Shown here in pieces: positions 45,245 through 55,104 of a stretch of 64,000 bases of DNA. Numbering within the stretch: position 1 is the first letter of the stretch; each line of letters opens with the position of its first letter. Under the pieces are notes generated by a model. It was not told where the DNA came from and did no database searches. It saw only the letters and a list, made by a program, of their open reading frames with translations. Origin of the DNA: Vombatus ursinus (taxonomy: Eukaryota; Chordata; Mammalia; Diprotodontia; Vombatidae); assembly GCF_900497805.2 (NCBI RefSeq), contig NW_020954610.1, positions 23,702,380 through 23,766,379 on the forward strand, given 5' to 3'. Both the position numbers and the translations under genes were made by a program.

Positions 45245-45750
45245 TTTATGTTATTTCATTTATCTTATCCTATTTTAAAGCCTATATTCTGTATGTTTTG
45301 CATGTGCGTAATTATTAAGGTCTTATTTTGCCAATTTTTTGGATAATGGTACATGATCAACATTTTTGGAAAACATTGTTTTAGAATGACCTAATGTTAC
45401 CCTTAGCAAATATGTCTCTGTACTTGGCAAGATCAAGTTTTTGCTGCCTGAACCATTTTCTGATAATCTTTGGCTCTCCTCATTATGATAATTATTTTGT
45501 ACCAACATCTCTAAGAAGAGATGATATTATAAGACATTTTTATTTTTGAAAATATCTTCTAATTTTTATCCTTTATTCTATTTGCATATTATTTTTTATA
45601 TTTTCCATATTAAATATATAATTTTATAAATAGCTAATTCTGAGGAGGTCAGAACCAGGAAAAAGTCATTTTTTGTCTTTAAGGTATTGTGAAGTTTATA
45701 TTCTGTGACTTTATTCAGTGCTTATCAAAGCGAGCATCTTCAGATTCATT
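45245..45750. other. Unclassified AT-rich DNA
   Basis: Nothing supported. Confidence 0.45.
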
Positions 45751-45768
45751 CTTAAAGAAATGGTCATG

Positions 45769-46540
45769 GAGCCAAGATGGCGGAAGGAAAGCAGTGACTG
45801 TCTTGAGCTCTCTCCCAAAGCCCTCCAAATACCTAAAAAAAATGGATCTAAACAAATTCTAAAGCAGCAGAACCCACAAAAAGACAGAGTGAAACAAATT
45901 TCCAGCCAAAGACAGCCTGGATGGTTGATTAGAAAGGTCTATCGCGCCAGGCAGGGAGAGGAGCAGAATGTGGCATGGGCACTCAGGCCGCAGCGACCCT
46001 GGAGCAGGCCTCAGAGGACTGAATTGCAGGCAGCTATGGCGGTTTCCAGACTTCTCAACCCACAAATGCCAAAGACAACTTAGAAGATCAGTGGGGAAAG
46101 TCTGTGACTGTGGTGAAAGAGGAGCTAGGCCTCAGCTGTAAGTCTCCAGTGCGGCCCAGGGCTGTGGCTTTTTCCTGACCTTCCAGCCCACAGAATGACG
46201 GGGAATCGAGTGGCTGATAAGAGGGGGATTGCAGAGATCTCTTTGCCAGTGCTGAGGCAGGAATCTCTTGCTTTACCAGTGCTTGGATCTGGGTCACAGT
46301 TCTGAGGTGGGGTCCTGGGGCAAGGAGGAATGCTGGTGCAGTGGAGCTTGTTGTGGTGGTGGAGAGAAAACACCTTGCCCCTTATCATATCACTTTGGAA
46401 GAACTGAAAATTTACAGGTCCCTAGAAATATCTCTGAAAACAGCTGTACAAACCCCTAAAGCTTGGGACAGTACACTCTTCACATTGGAAGCAGACCTTT
46501 ACCTTAACAAAGAGTTTAAAACTCAAGTAATTGGCCAGGA
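45769..46540 (+). promoter_or_regulatory. L1-type 5'UTR (putative internal promoter)
   Basis: Starts AGATGGCGG within the first 20 bases; CAAGATGGCGG is the YY1-binding core that sets the start site in L1 promoters, so the same use is likely here. The region is the GC-richest of its neighbourhood (45960-46360), in keeping with an L1 promoter. Activity is inferred. Confidence 0.55.
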
Positions 46541-46542
46541 TC

Positions 46543-47612
46543 ATGAGTAAGCAGCGCAAAAAGAATCAGACTATATTATCTTACTTTGGTGACAAAGAAG
46601 ATCAAAACATACAACCAGAAGAAGACAACAAAGTCAAAGCTCCTACATCCAAAGCCTACAAGAAAAATATGAATCAGTCCCAGGCCTTGGAAGAGCTCAA
46701 AAGGGATTTTGAGAAGCAAGTAAGAGAAGTAGAGGAAAAACTGAGAGTGATGCAAGAAAATCATGAAAAACAAGTCAACAGCTTGCTAAAGGAGAACCAA
46801 AAAAATACTGAAGAAAATAACACCTTAAAAAAATAGCCTAACCCAAATGGCAAAAGAGGTCCAAAAAGCCAATGAGAAGAATGCCCTAAAAAGCAAAATT
46901 GGCCAAATGGAAAAGGAAGTCCAAAAGATTACTGAAGAAAATACTTCCTTAAAAATTGGAATAGAGCAATTGGAAGCTAGTGACTTTATGAGAAATCAAG
47001 ACACTGTAAAACAAATCCAAAAGAATGAAAAATTAGAAAACAATGTGAAGTATCTCATTGGAAAAACAACTGACCTGGAAAATAGATCCAGGAGAGAGAA
47101 TTTAAAAATTATTGGACTATCTGAAAGCCATGGTCAAAAAAAAGAGCCTAGACATCATCTTTCAAGAAATTATCCAGGAAAACTGTCCTGATATTTTAGA
47201 CCCTGAGGGCAAAATAGAAATCGAAAGAATCCACCCGTCTCCTCCTGAAAGAGATCCCCAAAGGAAAACTCCTAGGAATATTGTAGCCAAATTCCAGAGT
47301 TCCCAGGTCAAGGAGAAAATATTACAAGCAGCCAGAAAGAAACAATTCAAGTATTGTGGAAACACAATCAGGATAACACAAGATTTAGCTGCTTCTACAT
47401 TAAGGTACCACAGGGCATGGAATATAATATTCCACAGAACAAAGGAGATAGGATTACAGCCAAGAATCACCTACCCAGCAAAACTGAGTATAATCCTTCA
47501 GGGGAAAAAATGGTTATTCTGTGAAATAGAGGACTTTCAAGCATTCTTGATGAAAAGACCAGAGTTGAATAGAAAATTTGATTTTCAAATACAAGACTCG
47601 AATGGAACATGA
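46543..47612 (+). pseudogene. L1 ORF1 (RNA-binding trimeric chaperone), two frameshifts
   Basis: The family protein binds L1 RNA as a coiled-coil trimer. I chose ATG 46543 (MSKQRKKNQTILSYFGDKED) because the parallel ORF1 at 4042 starts MSRQRRKNPTIEG; an in-frame ATG lies 12 bases upstream. The coiled coil covers roughly residues 50-145 (EELKRDFEKQVREVEEKLR, ENQKNTEENNTLKK). Near 46830 an A-run shifts the frame, and the coil continues (NALKSKIGQMEKEVQKITEE). The RRM-like domain starts at NRSRRENLKIIGL. A second shift occurs in the A-run near 47140. The C-terminal domain is intact (RNIVAKFQSSQVKEKILQAA, KKQFKYCGNTIRITQDLAAS, PAKLSIILQGKKWLF). Total about 355 residues, the usual size. Both breaks are in homopolymers, so sequencing error is possible for either. 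Confidence 0.9.
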
Positions 47613-48640
47613 AGAGGTAAACAAGAAAGAGAAAATTATAAAAGACTTATTATGGTTGAACTGTTTACATTCCTGTATGGAAAGATGATATTTGGAACTC
47701 ATGAGACCTTTGTCAGTATTAGGGTAGTTGGAGGGGAAATAATTATATGTACATATATATAGATATAGATAGATAGATAGATAGAGGGCACAGGGTGAGT
47801 AGAAAATGAAGGGGTCATATCTGGAGAATAAAATTAAAGGATGAGAGAGGAATATACTAGGAGAATGAGAAAGGGAGAGGTAGAATGGGGTAAATTATCC
47901 CACACAAAAAAAAAAAAAAACAGAAAAGAAAAGGCTCTTACAGTGGAGGGGAAACAGGGGAAGTTGAGAGGGAATGAGTGAATATTATTCTCATAGGATT
48001 TGACTTAAGGAGGGAATAACATACACACTCAGTTGGGTGTGGAAATCTGTCTTACCCTACAGGAAAATGGGGGGGGAAGGGGACAAGAGAGTAGGGGAAT
48101 GATAGAGAGGAGGGCAGATTGGGAAAGGGAATAATCAGAAGCAGATACTTCTGAGGAGTGACAGGGTCAAAAGAAAGAATAGAATAAATGGAAGGGCAGG
48201 ATAGGATGAAGGAAAATAGAGTTAGTTTTTCACAGCATGTCTATTATGGAAGTGTTTTGCATAACTGCACATATATAACCTATTTTTAGTTGCTTGCCTT
48301 ATCAATGAAAGTGGGTGGGGAGGGAGGAAGGGAGAAAATTTGGAACCCAAAGTTTTAAAAACACGTTTAAAAAAAATGTTTTCACCTGCAACTGGGAAAT
48401 AAGAAATACAGGAAATGGGGTACAGAAATCCATCCTGCCCTATGGGAAAATTGAAGGGGAAGGGGATAAGACAAGGTGGGGAGAGATAGAAAGGAAGGCA
48501 GACTAGGGGAAGGGGTATTTAGAATGCATGCCATCTTGGGGTGGGGGGAGGGTCGAGATGGGGTGAAAATTTGGAACTCAAAATCTTATGGAAGTAAATG
48601 TTGAGACAAAAAATAAATAAAAAAAAATCACCATCAAAGA
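47613..48640 (+). other. Spacer and 3'UTR of the HAL1-like element with a doubled module
   Basis: The module GAAATCTGTCTTACCCTACA + GGAAAATGG + GAGGAGGGCAGATTGGG (48045-48130) recurs as GAAATCCATCCTGCCCTATG + GGAAAATTG + GGAAGGCAGACTAGGG (48426-48510). Each is followed by an L1-type end: AGAAAATTTGGAACCCAAAG at 48332 and GAAAATTTGGAACTCAAAAT at 48565. A GATA microsatellite lies at 47757-47787. Confidence 0.75.
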
Positions 48641-48663
48641 AAAAAAAAAAGAAATGATCATGA

Positions 48664-49390
48664 CGTACAGGTATGAGTAGTCTGTAGGCCTTTGACTATT
48701 TCTCATTTCTTAATCCTGAATCATTTTTTCCCACAGTTCTTTTCATCATCATCTTCCCCTGTCTACACTCTCTCACAGAAGACAAATTGTATCAAACTAT
48801 ATATACTTACTAACTTTTGAGAATATAGTCAAATTCCTCATATTTTACTGCATTACCTTCTGTAGCAGTTGTTAGAATTTATGGTGAGAATTTCATGCTG
48901 ATTACATGAGCTGTAATCATATTTGTGGTTTTCTGTCTAGTCATACTCATTATTAGCAATTCAATGTAATTTTACCAGGTTGTCCTGTAAAATAATATTT
49001 CTTATTACCCTTAAGTGCTCAGTGAAATCACTTCTGCCAGCTTCTCTGTGGAGAACCTGTGAGTTATTCTTCCATTTAGCTACAATAATTTTATGGCTTC
49101 CAAATTTGTTGAGAGTGAGAATATCAATATGATGTGATTCAGTTCTTCTATGATCCTCTTTTTGGGTCCTTGGACAAAGATTACTCCATAATCACACAAA
49201 ATGTTAAAGAATTATTTGTAGATAGTGTAAAAATTGTGTCAGCCTAAACACCTTTTGTCTCATTTTCTAATCCCCTACTACTGTTTTTCATTTATGTTGT
49301 CTAGTAGCCAACATGATGTGGATAAGATCACATAGGAAATGGTAGCACTAGAACTCAAACCTACACAACCTAACTCAAAATCAAAAGCTT
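48664..49390. other. Unclassified AT-rich DNA
   Basis: No supported gene. 49020-49210 has the look of an old repeat (CTTCTCTGTGGAGAACCTG, GATCCTCTTTTTGGGTCC), but I cannot name the family. Confidence 0.4.
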
Positions 49391-49465
49391 TTTCTTATAT
49401 TCCACATTTCCTCTCAAGGAGCTTACTGTCCAGTGAGGGAGCAAAGAAATATACATAAATGCCAT
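49391..49465 (-). mobile_element. L2 LINE fragment
   Basis: TCTCAAGGAGCTTACTGTCC and AGTGAGGGAGCAAAGAAATA, reverse complement of the L2 3' region. Confidence 0.7.
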
Positions 49466-49713
49466 TTGTCGGGGTTCAGCTGTGTCTGACTCTGCGATCT
49501 TGTGGACCATAGCATGACAATACTGTTTAGCAGGTTTTCTTTGCAAAGATACTGGAGTGATTTGCCGTTTTCTTCTCCAGGGGATGAAAGCAAAAAGAAA
49601 TTAGGTGTCTTGTCCAGGGTCACACAGCTAGTAAGTGTCTGAGGTTGGATTTGAACTCAGGTCTTCCTGATTCCAGGCCCACCACTCTATCCACTGAGCT
49701 ATCTAGCTGTCTC
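49466..49713 (-). mobile_element. Mar-1 CORE-SINE
   Basis: GTTCAGCTGTGTCTGACTC, TTTGCAAAGATACTGGAGTG, TCTTGTCCAGGGTCACACAG, GATTTGAACTCAGGTCTTCC and CTATCTAGCTGTCT. The middle (49492-49520, GATCTTGTGGACCATAGC) differs from other copies and is closer to the BovB form. Confidence 0.9.
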
Positions 49714-49714
49714 A

Positions 49715-51320
49715 CAATATATACAATATACACAATATATGCAAAGACACATACACAAATGCCATTGTACAAGATTAGAACTTTAGGTACATGGCTCAGG
49801 TAACAGATATTCTCATTCATCAAGCGAGAGAAAACTGAAGCAATCAGAGAAAGCTTAAATATGAAGCAGTTGAACCTAGAGGACCAGTAACTATAGCAGT
49901 CTGCTTTCTAGAAAAGTAGACAATAAGGTAAACTACATAGGTATGTTACAAAATGAAATACATATGTGGAAAATTATGCATGTAGAAATGAATTGATTTA
50001 GTTAAGCACTTTATGAAATAACTTTTATTGTCCAGATAAAAACCCCTCCTGCAAAAGGTGAGTGGAAAGAGCTTATATGTAAACCCAGTCTGCAGGAATA
50101 GTAGCTAAATAAATATGTAGATTTAGTCCAATTTTATGCCATAGTCAAGAGGAATGTGAAAACATGATTTATTTTAGAAAAATGGACCTGCCTATTACAA
50201 GAATGGATCTCCTTTAGGTCATGGAGCAAGAAGAAATAGCATCAATAGCTTGAACAATCTTTAAAATAATCATTCTAATAGTTACTCCATTCTATGCTCT
50301 AACTTAGGATTTGTTATTATTTTCCTTATTTATAATTATCAATGTCACCTTCTCCCTCTCTTGACTATACCAGGAGTGATTTCCTATATCAATCCCTCTT
50401 TCAGTAAGAGAAAAAACAAACAAACCAGGCATGTATCCATAGCTAAACATATATAATCATACTTGGGTTATCATATTTCCCTACCTTACTCTGATTTTCT
50501 CTTGCCCATCACTATATTGCTATAATAACTCCTCATTCTGTTTGTTAATGTATACCTGGCAACACAAAGGAATTTTAATGTTTTCATGAATCTGAAATAA
50601 TTTGGAAGGAAATTCCATTAAGAATAGAATGTAATTATCTCATGACCTAATACAAAGGTGCTTTTTGACTCTGCACCATTGTCACCTGCTTTAAGCATAA
50701 TCAATAGAGAATTGACAGTATTTCCTCAAAAACTAAACAAAAAGGGGATGTAGGAGGAAGCAGAATGCATTTATTTTCTTTTACGCTGAGGTACTGTTTT
50801 CTACTGATTCTGCAGTCTTAATTTCTTTAAGCATATCATAATTTATTTGGAGGGCACATGCTTCTTTTTATGACTAAACTAATGGTAAGACTCTATATTG
50901 CAATTCAAATCAACTAACGTTTCCATCAGTTGCCTGACTCATCATTTTCTTCCACCCTCAAGATGTGTCTTATTTATACTCTTGTCAAAATTATCTGTTG
51001 CAGGTGTGTTTTCTCCTAATTAAGAGATAGAACCATGCAATTGAAAAATGAATGGTTATATTCTGGGTGGCTGTGGTAATGATACCAATTGCAATGCATG
51101 TAAGAATTCTTTGCCTAATGATTCAAAAAGGGACAAACATTTTTAGTTTATAGTGCTTCCAGTGTTTTTAGAATTTCTCAGGTACTGTGAATACACAATC
51201 ATCAGATATTTCTTTGATACTACCTGCTTTTGCCTTATATGAGTGACCATTTTTTCCCCAAAAGTTTTAAGATCTTATTTTCCCCCACCTTTATATTCAA
51301 TCACTTACAAGCAGTTAATT
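49715..51320. other. Unclassified DNA
   Basis: About 1.6 kb. 51081-51139 resembles 53940-53999 (ACCAATTGCAATGCATGTAA against ATCAATTGCAGTACAAGTAA), so a low-copy or unnamed repeat is present. Otherwise nothing is supported. Confidence 0.45.
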
Positions 51321-51321
51321 A

Positions 51322-51372
51322 ACATTTATTAAACATCTACTATGTACAAGACACTGTGCTAAACACATATTT
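51322..51372 (-). mobile_element. MIR or L2 end fragment
   Basis: AACATTTATTAAACATCTAC, TATGTACAAGACACTGTGC. Too short to separate the two families. Confidence 0.65.
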
Positions 51373-51374
51373 CC

Positions 51375-52048
51375 ACAACTTTTTTTTCATTTGTTTTAAG
51401 TATCATAGAGAAGAATGTGATGAGAAAAAGGGTGAAAGGAACAGTTACCTAGAGGTGACTTGATTTATTCTACTATTCAGAATTAATTTGCAGCAACTAA
51501 AAAGAAATACTTAATTTAGATTTCATGCTCAATTTTGCAATAAAGCTATATGGTTGGAAGGGCCTACCTGAAAATCATGATTACAAAAAGAAAAGTGAAA
51601 CCATCCTTGACTAACTCCTTTCCTATTGTGTCTTACTGCAGTCTGAGAATTAACATTATTTTAAATGTGAAGTATTAACTTAAGAGTCAAAATGCACATA
51701 GATTGCTAAAAGCTTGAATTGTTTTATGGGAATGGAAAGAATCACATAAGTCTTTTATGGTGTCAGTGAGGCTTTGATCTTCTACTTTTATTCATGAAGA
51801 AATTCATGGAAAAGACCTTTTTTAAGGATTGCATGTCAAGGTGACTCTGGCTTTGACTGAAACTCAGAAGTAAATTGCTTAATAAGATCTTTCTGTGTTT
51901 GATAAAATTTATAATATGGATCAGAAGTAATATCAAGTTCATACTACAAAAAATAGCAAATTTACTCCTGTAGAGGAATATCTTATGACATATCATGCAT
52001 TAGTGATAGAATATTGTTGTTTAAAAAAACAATGGGCCTTTGTTTCAG
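51375..52048. other. Unclassified DNA with a possible L1 ORF1 scrap
   Basis: 51548-51610 (CTACCTGAAAATCATGATTA, AAAAAGAAAAGTGAAACC) resembles the L1 ORF1 stretch that encodes GLSESH. The rest is unassigned. Confidence 0.4.
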
Positions 52049-52314
52049 GGAGAAGATTGGGATCTTTAAAAGCCTTTTGCCAATTCCCAAAGGCTACCCA
52101 ACTCACTCTCACACTCATTCTCCTAACATTTACCAGCTTCCTTTTTCTTTCCAAATTTATATACTATGAATCCTCTGCATGGATTGTCCATCTTATTGTT
52201 TATCAGTCTGTAGAATCCAAAGAATTAGACTTTTGCATCACACAATGGAAAATGGAGAAGTACACAGTGGATATGAGTAAAGTGCAACATATTAGTAATG
52301 ATGAACAGTGCAAG
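52049..52314 (+). other. Possible orphan exon (open, splice-flanked)
   Basis: A 266-base stretch open in one plus-strand frame throughout (the frame is open from 51985 to 52326). It is preceded by a pyrimidine-rich acceptor ending TTTGTTTCAG and followed by a near-consensus donor CAAG|GTAAGT. The encoded residues include a hydrophobic run (LTLILLTFTSFLFLSKFIYY) and ELDFCITQWKMEKYTVDM. I recognise no family. It could be an exon of a long non-coding RNA or of a gene mostly outside the window, or chance. No polyadenylation or promoter context supports it. Confidence 0.2.
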
Positions 52315-52394
52315 GTAAGTGACTGAACTGAAATCATAGTGGAGAGACATATGATTGAAAATGAAAGTGAGCTAATCATAAGTATTTTGAATTA

Positions 52395-53391
52395 AATCGT
52401 ATTTTTTCAATTATCCAGAATTTATTTTTCTATTTCCCCAAAGCCTCTTCCCAAGAAAGGGAGGTGGGGAGAGAAGAAAAAAGAAAAATAAAACCCTTGT
52501 AACAAATATGCATAGTCAGGTCAAATTAATTCTCATATTGTCCATATCCCAAAATATGTGTCTCATTCTGTATATTAAGCCCATCATCTGTCAGGAGGGT
52601 AATATTCTTCTATATTGATAATCCACAATCATGGTTGATCATTTTAATGATCAGTTCTTACGACTTTCAAAATTGCTCATTTTTTATCATATTGTTGTCA
52701 TAGAATTAATTGGTTTTTTTCTTATTTGCTATAACAATTCATACAAGTTTCCCCAGGTTTCTCTGAAGCCATCCCTTTCAATATTTCTAATAGCACAATA
52801 ATATTCCATTGATTTATAAAAAATAATTTATTCAATAAATCCCCATATAATGGGTATCTCCTTTTAAACCCCAGTTCTTTATCACCACAAAAAAAGAGAT
52901 GTTATAAATATGTTGGTTCATATGAGTGTTTTTCCTTTATTGTTGATCTCTTTGGAGTATAGACCTAGTAGTACTGTAGCTGGGTCGAAGGACATATGCG
53001 TTTAATAACTTATTGGGAATGGTTCCAAATTGCTTTTTAGAATTGCTGTGGAAAAAAAAAAAGAATTGCTGTGCCAATTTCCAGATCAACCAACATTGCA
53101 TTAATGTACTTGTTTTCCCATATACTATTCAGAATTTATCATTTTCTCTTTATTATCAGCTTCACCAATTTGATGAAATTCAGGCAGACCTTCAGAGTAG
53201 CTTTAATTTGCATTTCTCTAATAATTAGCGAGTAGGAGTATTTTTAATATGTCCATTGATAGCTTGGATTTCTTCTTCCAAAACTTCCTGGTCATCTTCT
53301 TTGACCATTTATCAATTAGGGAATGCCTCTTCCAATTATAAACTTGAATTAATTCTTTTCATAAGATGGGTGCTCATGACAGTTATACTAT
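52395..53391 (-). mobile_element. L1 LINE 3'UTR (copy D)
   Basis: Minus-strand L1 3' region: TTCTCTGAAGCCATCCC, GCACAATAATATTCCATTG, GGGTATCTCCTTTTAAACCC, TAGCTGGGTCGAAGGACATA, TTAATTTGCATTTCTCTAAT and TTGACCATTTATCAATTAGG. A CTGTGGAAAAAAAAA/CTGTG local duplication occurs near 53050. A solo LTR begins where it ends. Confidence 0.8.
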
Positions 53392-53939
53392 TGAGGTCAG
53401 ATTCGAGAGAGTGGTCCAGCTGTAAAAGAATTCACTTAGATGTTCTCCATAGCCATTGGGAGCTTTATTCTGTGAAGCACACAGGCCTTGTTAGCAAGAA
53501 GCTAATTAAGGCCTGATATTTGGGAGAACCAGGCTTATATAGGGGTTTCAGAATGATAATGCAATTTTAGGGTTTCTTTATTGGATTTGAAGATTAGAAA
53601 CAGGATAAGGATGAACAGAATAAGGAAGGAGTTTGCTTATAAGATAAGGAATTTTATGTCACAGGATAAGGAAGATGTTTGACAGGATAAGGAGAACAGG
53701 GGAACACAGGATAACGAAAAAAACAATTATTTTGGTCTTACAAGATAAGGAGAAGTCTTATGGTATTTCAAGATTAGGGAAAAAGGACCTTAGGAAGCCC
53801 TCAAGTTACAGGATCTCAAGTTACAGGATGAGCTACAGAATGAGCCCCAAACCCCATCAACAAAGGGCTTCACAATGTACTGGAAAAACAACTCAGTATT
53901 CTTTTAACTCTTAGGGCACCACATGCTGTACCCACATCA
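53392..53939 (-). mobile_element. Solo LTR of an endogenous retrovirus (fossil)
   Basis: Runs from TGAGGTCAGATTCGAGAG to CACATCA on the plus strand, about 548 bases. The minus strand has an AATAAA signal (near 53470) followed by a region alike to that of the 25.2-25.8 kb LTR, so both belong to one family. No internal retroviral sequence adjoins. The middle holds GGATAAGG repeats. Target duplication unclear; old. Confidence 0.7.
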
Positions 53940-54671
53940 ATATCAATTGCAGTACAAGTAAGCATGCTTTTGCTAATGACTCAGAAAGGTACAAACATAG
54001 TTTCTTGGAAGTGAGAATTATCTGAGAAACGTGCTCCCAAGTTTCCTCTTCCCCCACTCCCATTTAACCATTTCCCTTCTAATTTTAGCAGCATTAGATT
54101 TATTTGTGTAAAAACTTAAAAAAAAAACAACTTGTTTAGCCATTCCCCAACTGAAAGGCATCCCCTCAATTTTCAGTTCTTTGCCACCACAAAGAATGCT
54201 GCCATAAATATTTTAGAACATGTAAGTTATTTTCCTTTTCACCTAATCACCTTGGGAAACAAACCTAATAGCTGTATTACTGGGTCAAAAGGTATACACA
54301 GCAGGGTCCTCACCCTTCTGCTATGGCACTCATGTGATAAGTGCTCGCTCCTTCTCACCCACTGCCACACAGGACTATGTCTGGTCAACACACCAGTGCC
54401 TGGTGTCCAGAAACTAGGGAGGATCCTGCAGTGTTTACCTGTTCAACTGATGGACCCGGACACAATCTGTAAGGTGCAAGTTTCTGCTGCCACCTGCTCC
54501 CAGGGCTTATTGTTTGTTGATTTGTAGGCCCCAAAGTGTTCACACTTCAATCAGGCCAGGCCTCCACCCCTGAAGGTCTGGTTTTCTTAATGTCCTCCCA
54601 AGCTGTTGTAGTAGAACAACTACTTTACCCTGACTTTTAATTATTTCTGCTGCTCACAATTTCCTTTGAGG

Positions 54672-54832
54672 GGGGCAGTTAGGTGGCACACTGGATAGAG
54701 CCAGCCCTGAAGTCAGGAGGACCTGAGTTCAAATGTGACCTCAGACCAAACACTTTACATTTACTAGCTGTGTGACCCTGGACAAGTCACTTAATCCCAA
54801 TTGCCTAAAAAAAGAAAAAAAAAAAGAACATT
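54672..54832 (+). mobile_element. WSINE1-type SINE, first of a pair
   Basis: GGGGCAGTTAGGTGGCACAC, AGTCAGGAGGACCTGAGTTC, ACTAGCTGTGTGACCCTGG, AATTGCCTAAAAAAAG. Its left target duplication ACAATTTCCTTTGAGG (54656-54671) is matched only beyond the second SINE. Confidence 0.93.
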
Positions 54833-55003
54833 GGGGCAGCTAGGTGGCACAGTGGATAGAGCACCGGCCCTGGATTCAGGAGGACCTGAGTTCAAATCCG
54901 GTCTCAGACACATAACACTTATTAGCTGTGTGACCCTAGGCAAGTCACTTAACCTCATTGCCTAGCCAAAAAAACAAAACAAAAAAAACAAAACAAAACA
55001 AAA
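54833..55003 (+). mobile_element. WSINE1-type SINE, second of a pair
   Basis: GGGGCAGCTAGGTGGCACAG, TAGAGCACCGGCCCTGG, GAGTTCAAATCCGGTCTC (B box), TTAGCTGTGTGACCCTAGG and an AAAACAAAAC tail, followed by ACAATTTCCTTTGAGG at 55004-55019. This is the best preserved SINE in the window. Confidence 0.95.
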
Positions 55004-55104
55004 ACAATTTCCTTTGAGGCAATATTTTTTATTGTGTTTGTCAGAAAATTTCAGAGAGCCTGTTGTTTCCCATCTTACTCTGCCATCTTCCCAAAATCCT
55101 CTTC

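Larger units (their letters stand above)
45769..48647 (+). mobile_element. L1-lineage retrotransposon with ORF1 but no ORF2 (HAL1-like)
   Basis: A complete insertion of about 2.9 kb. Target duplications AAAGAAATGGTCATG (45754-45768) and AAAGAAATGATCATG (48648-48662) match at 14 of 15 bases. It begins with GAGCCAAGATGGCGGAAGG, a typical L1-type 5' end, has a GC-richer 5'UTR to about 46540, ORF1 from ATG 46543 to the stop ending at 47612, the inter-ORF spacer to about 48170, and a 3'UTR with an A-rich tail. ORF2 is wholly absent: the spacer shared with L1 copy B (GAATAACATACACACTCAG, then GAAATCTGTCTTACCCTACA) runs straight into 3'UTR. ORF1-only L1 derivatives are known in mammals as HAL1. The alternative is a single L1 that lost ORF2 before or during insertion. 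The duplication with one mismatch argues for fairly recent insertion relative to the L2/MIR background. Confidence 0.9.
54020..55101 (-). mobile_element. L1 LINE with 3'UTR joined to 5'UTR (copy E)
   Basis: 54131-54298 is L1 3'UTR on the minus strand (TAGCCATTCCCCAACTGAAA, TTTGCCACCACAAAGAATGC, TATTACTGGGTCAAAAGG). It abuts 54299-55101, which reads as L1 5'UTR and ends TCTGCCATCTTCCCAAAAT, the reverse complement of an L1 5' start (ATTTTGGGAAGATGGCAGA). Both ORFs are missing, so this is a large internal deletion or a fusion of two copies. Confidence 0.65.

Noticed and set aside
45718-46459. Several frames of 60-120 residues on both strands near 46 kb
   Set aside because: They fall in the GC-rich 5'UTR of the L1-lineage element, where long chance frames are expected.
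54880-54905. tRNA gene, from A/B-box-like sequences
   Set aside because: The B-box GTTCAAATC lies in a WSINE1 head; the cloverleaf does not close and the same head recurs in many SINEs.
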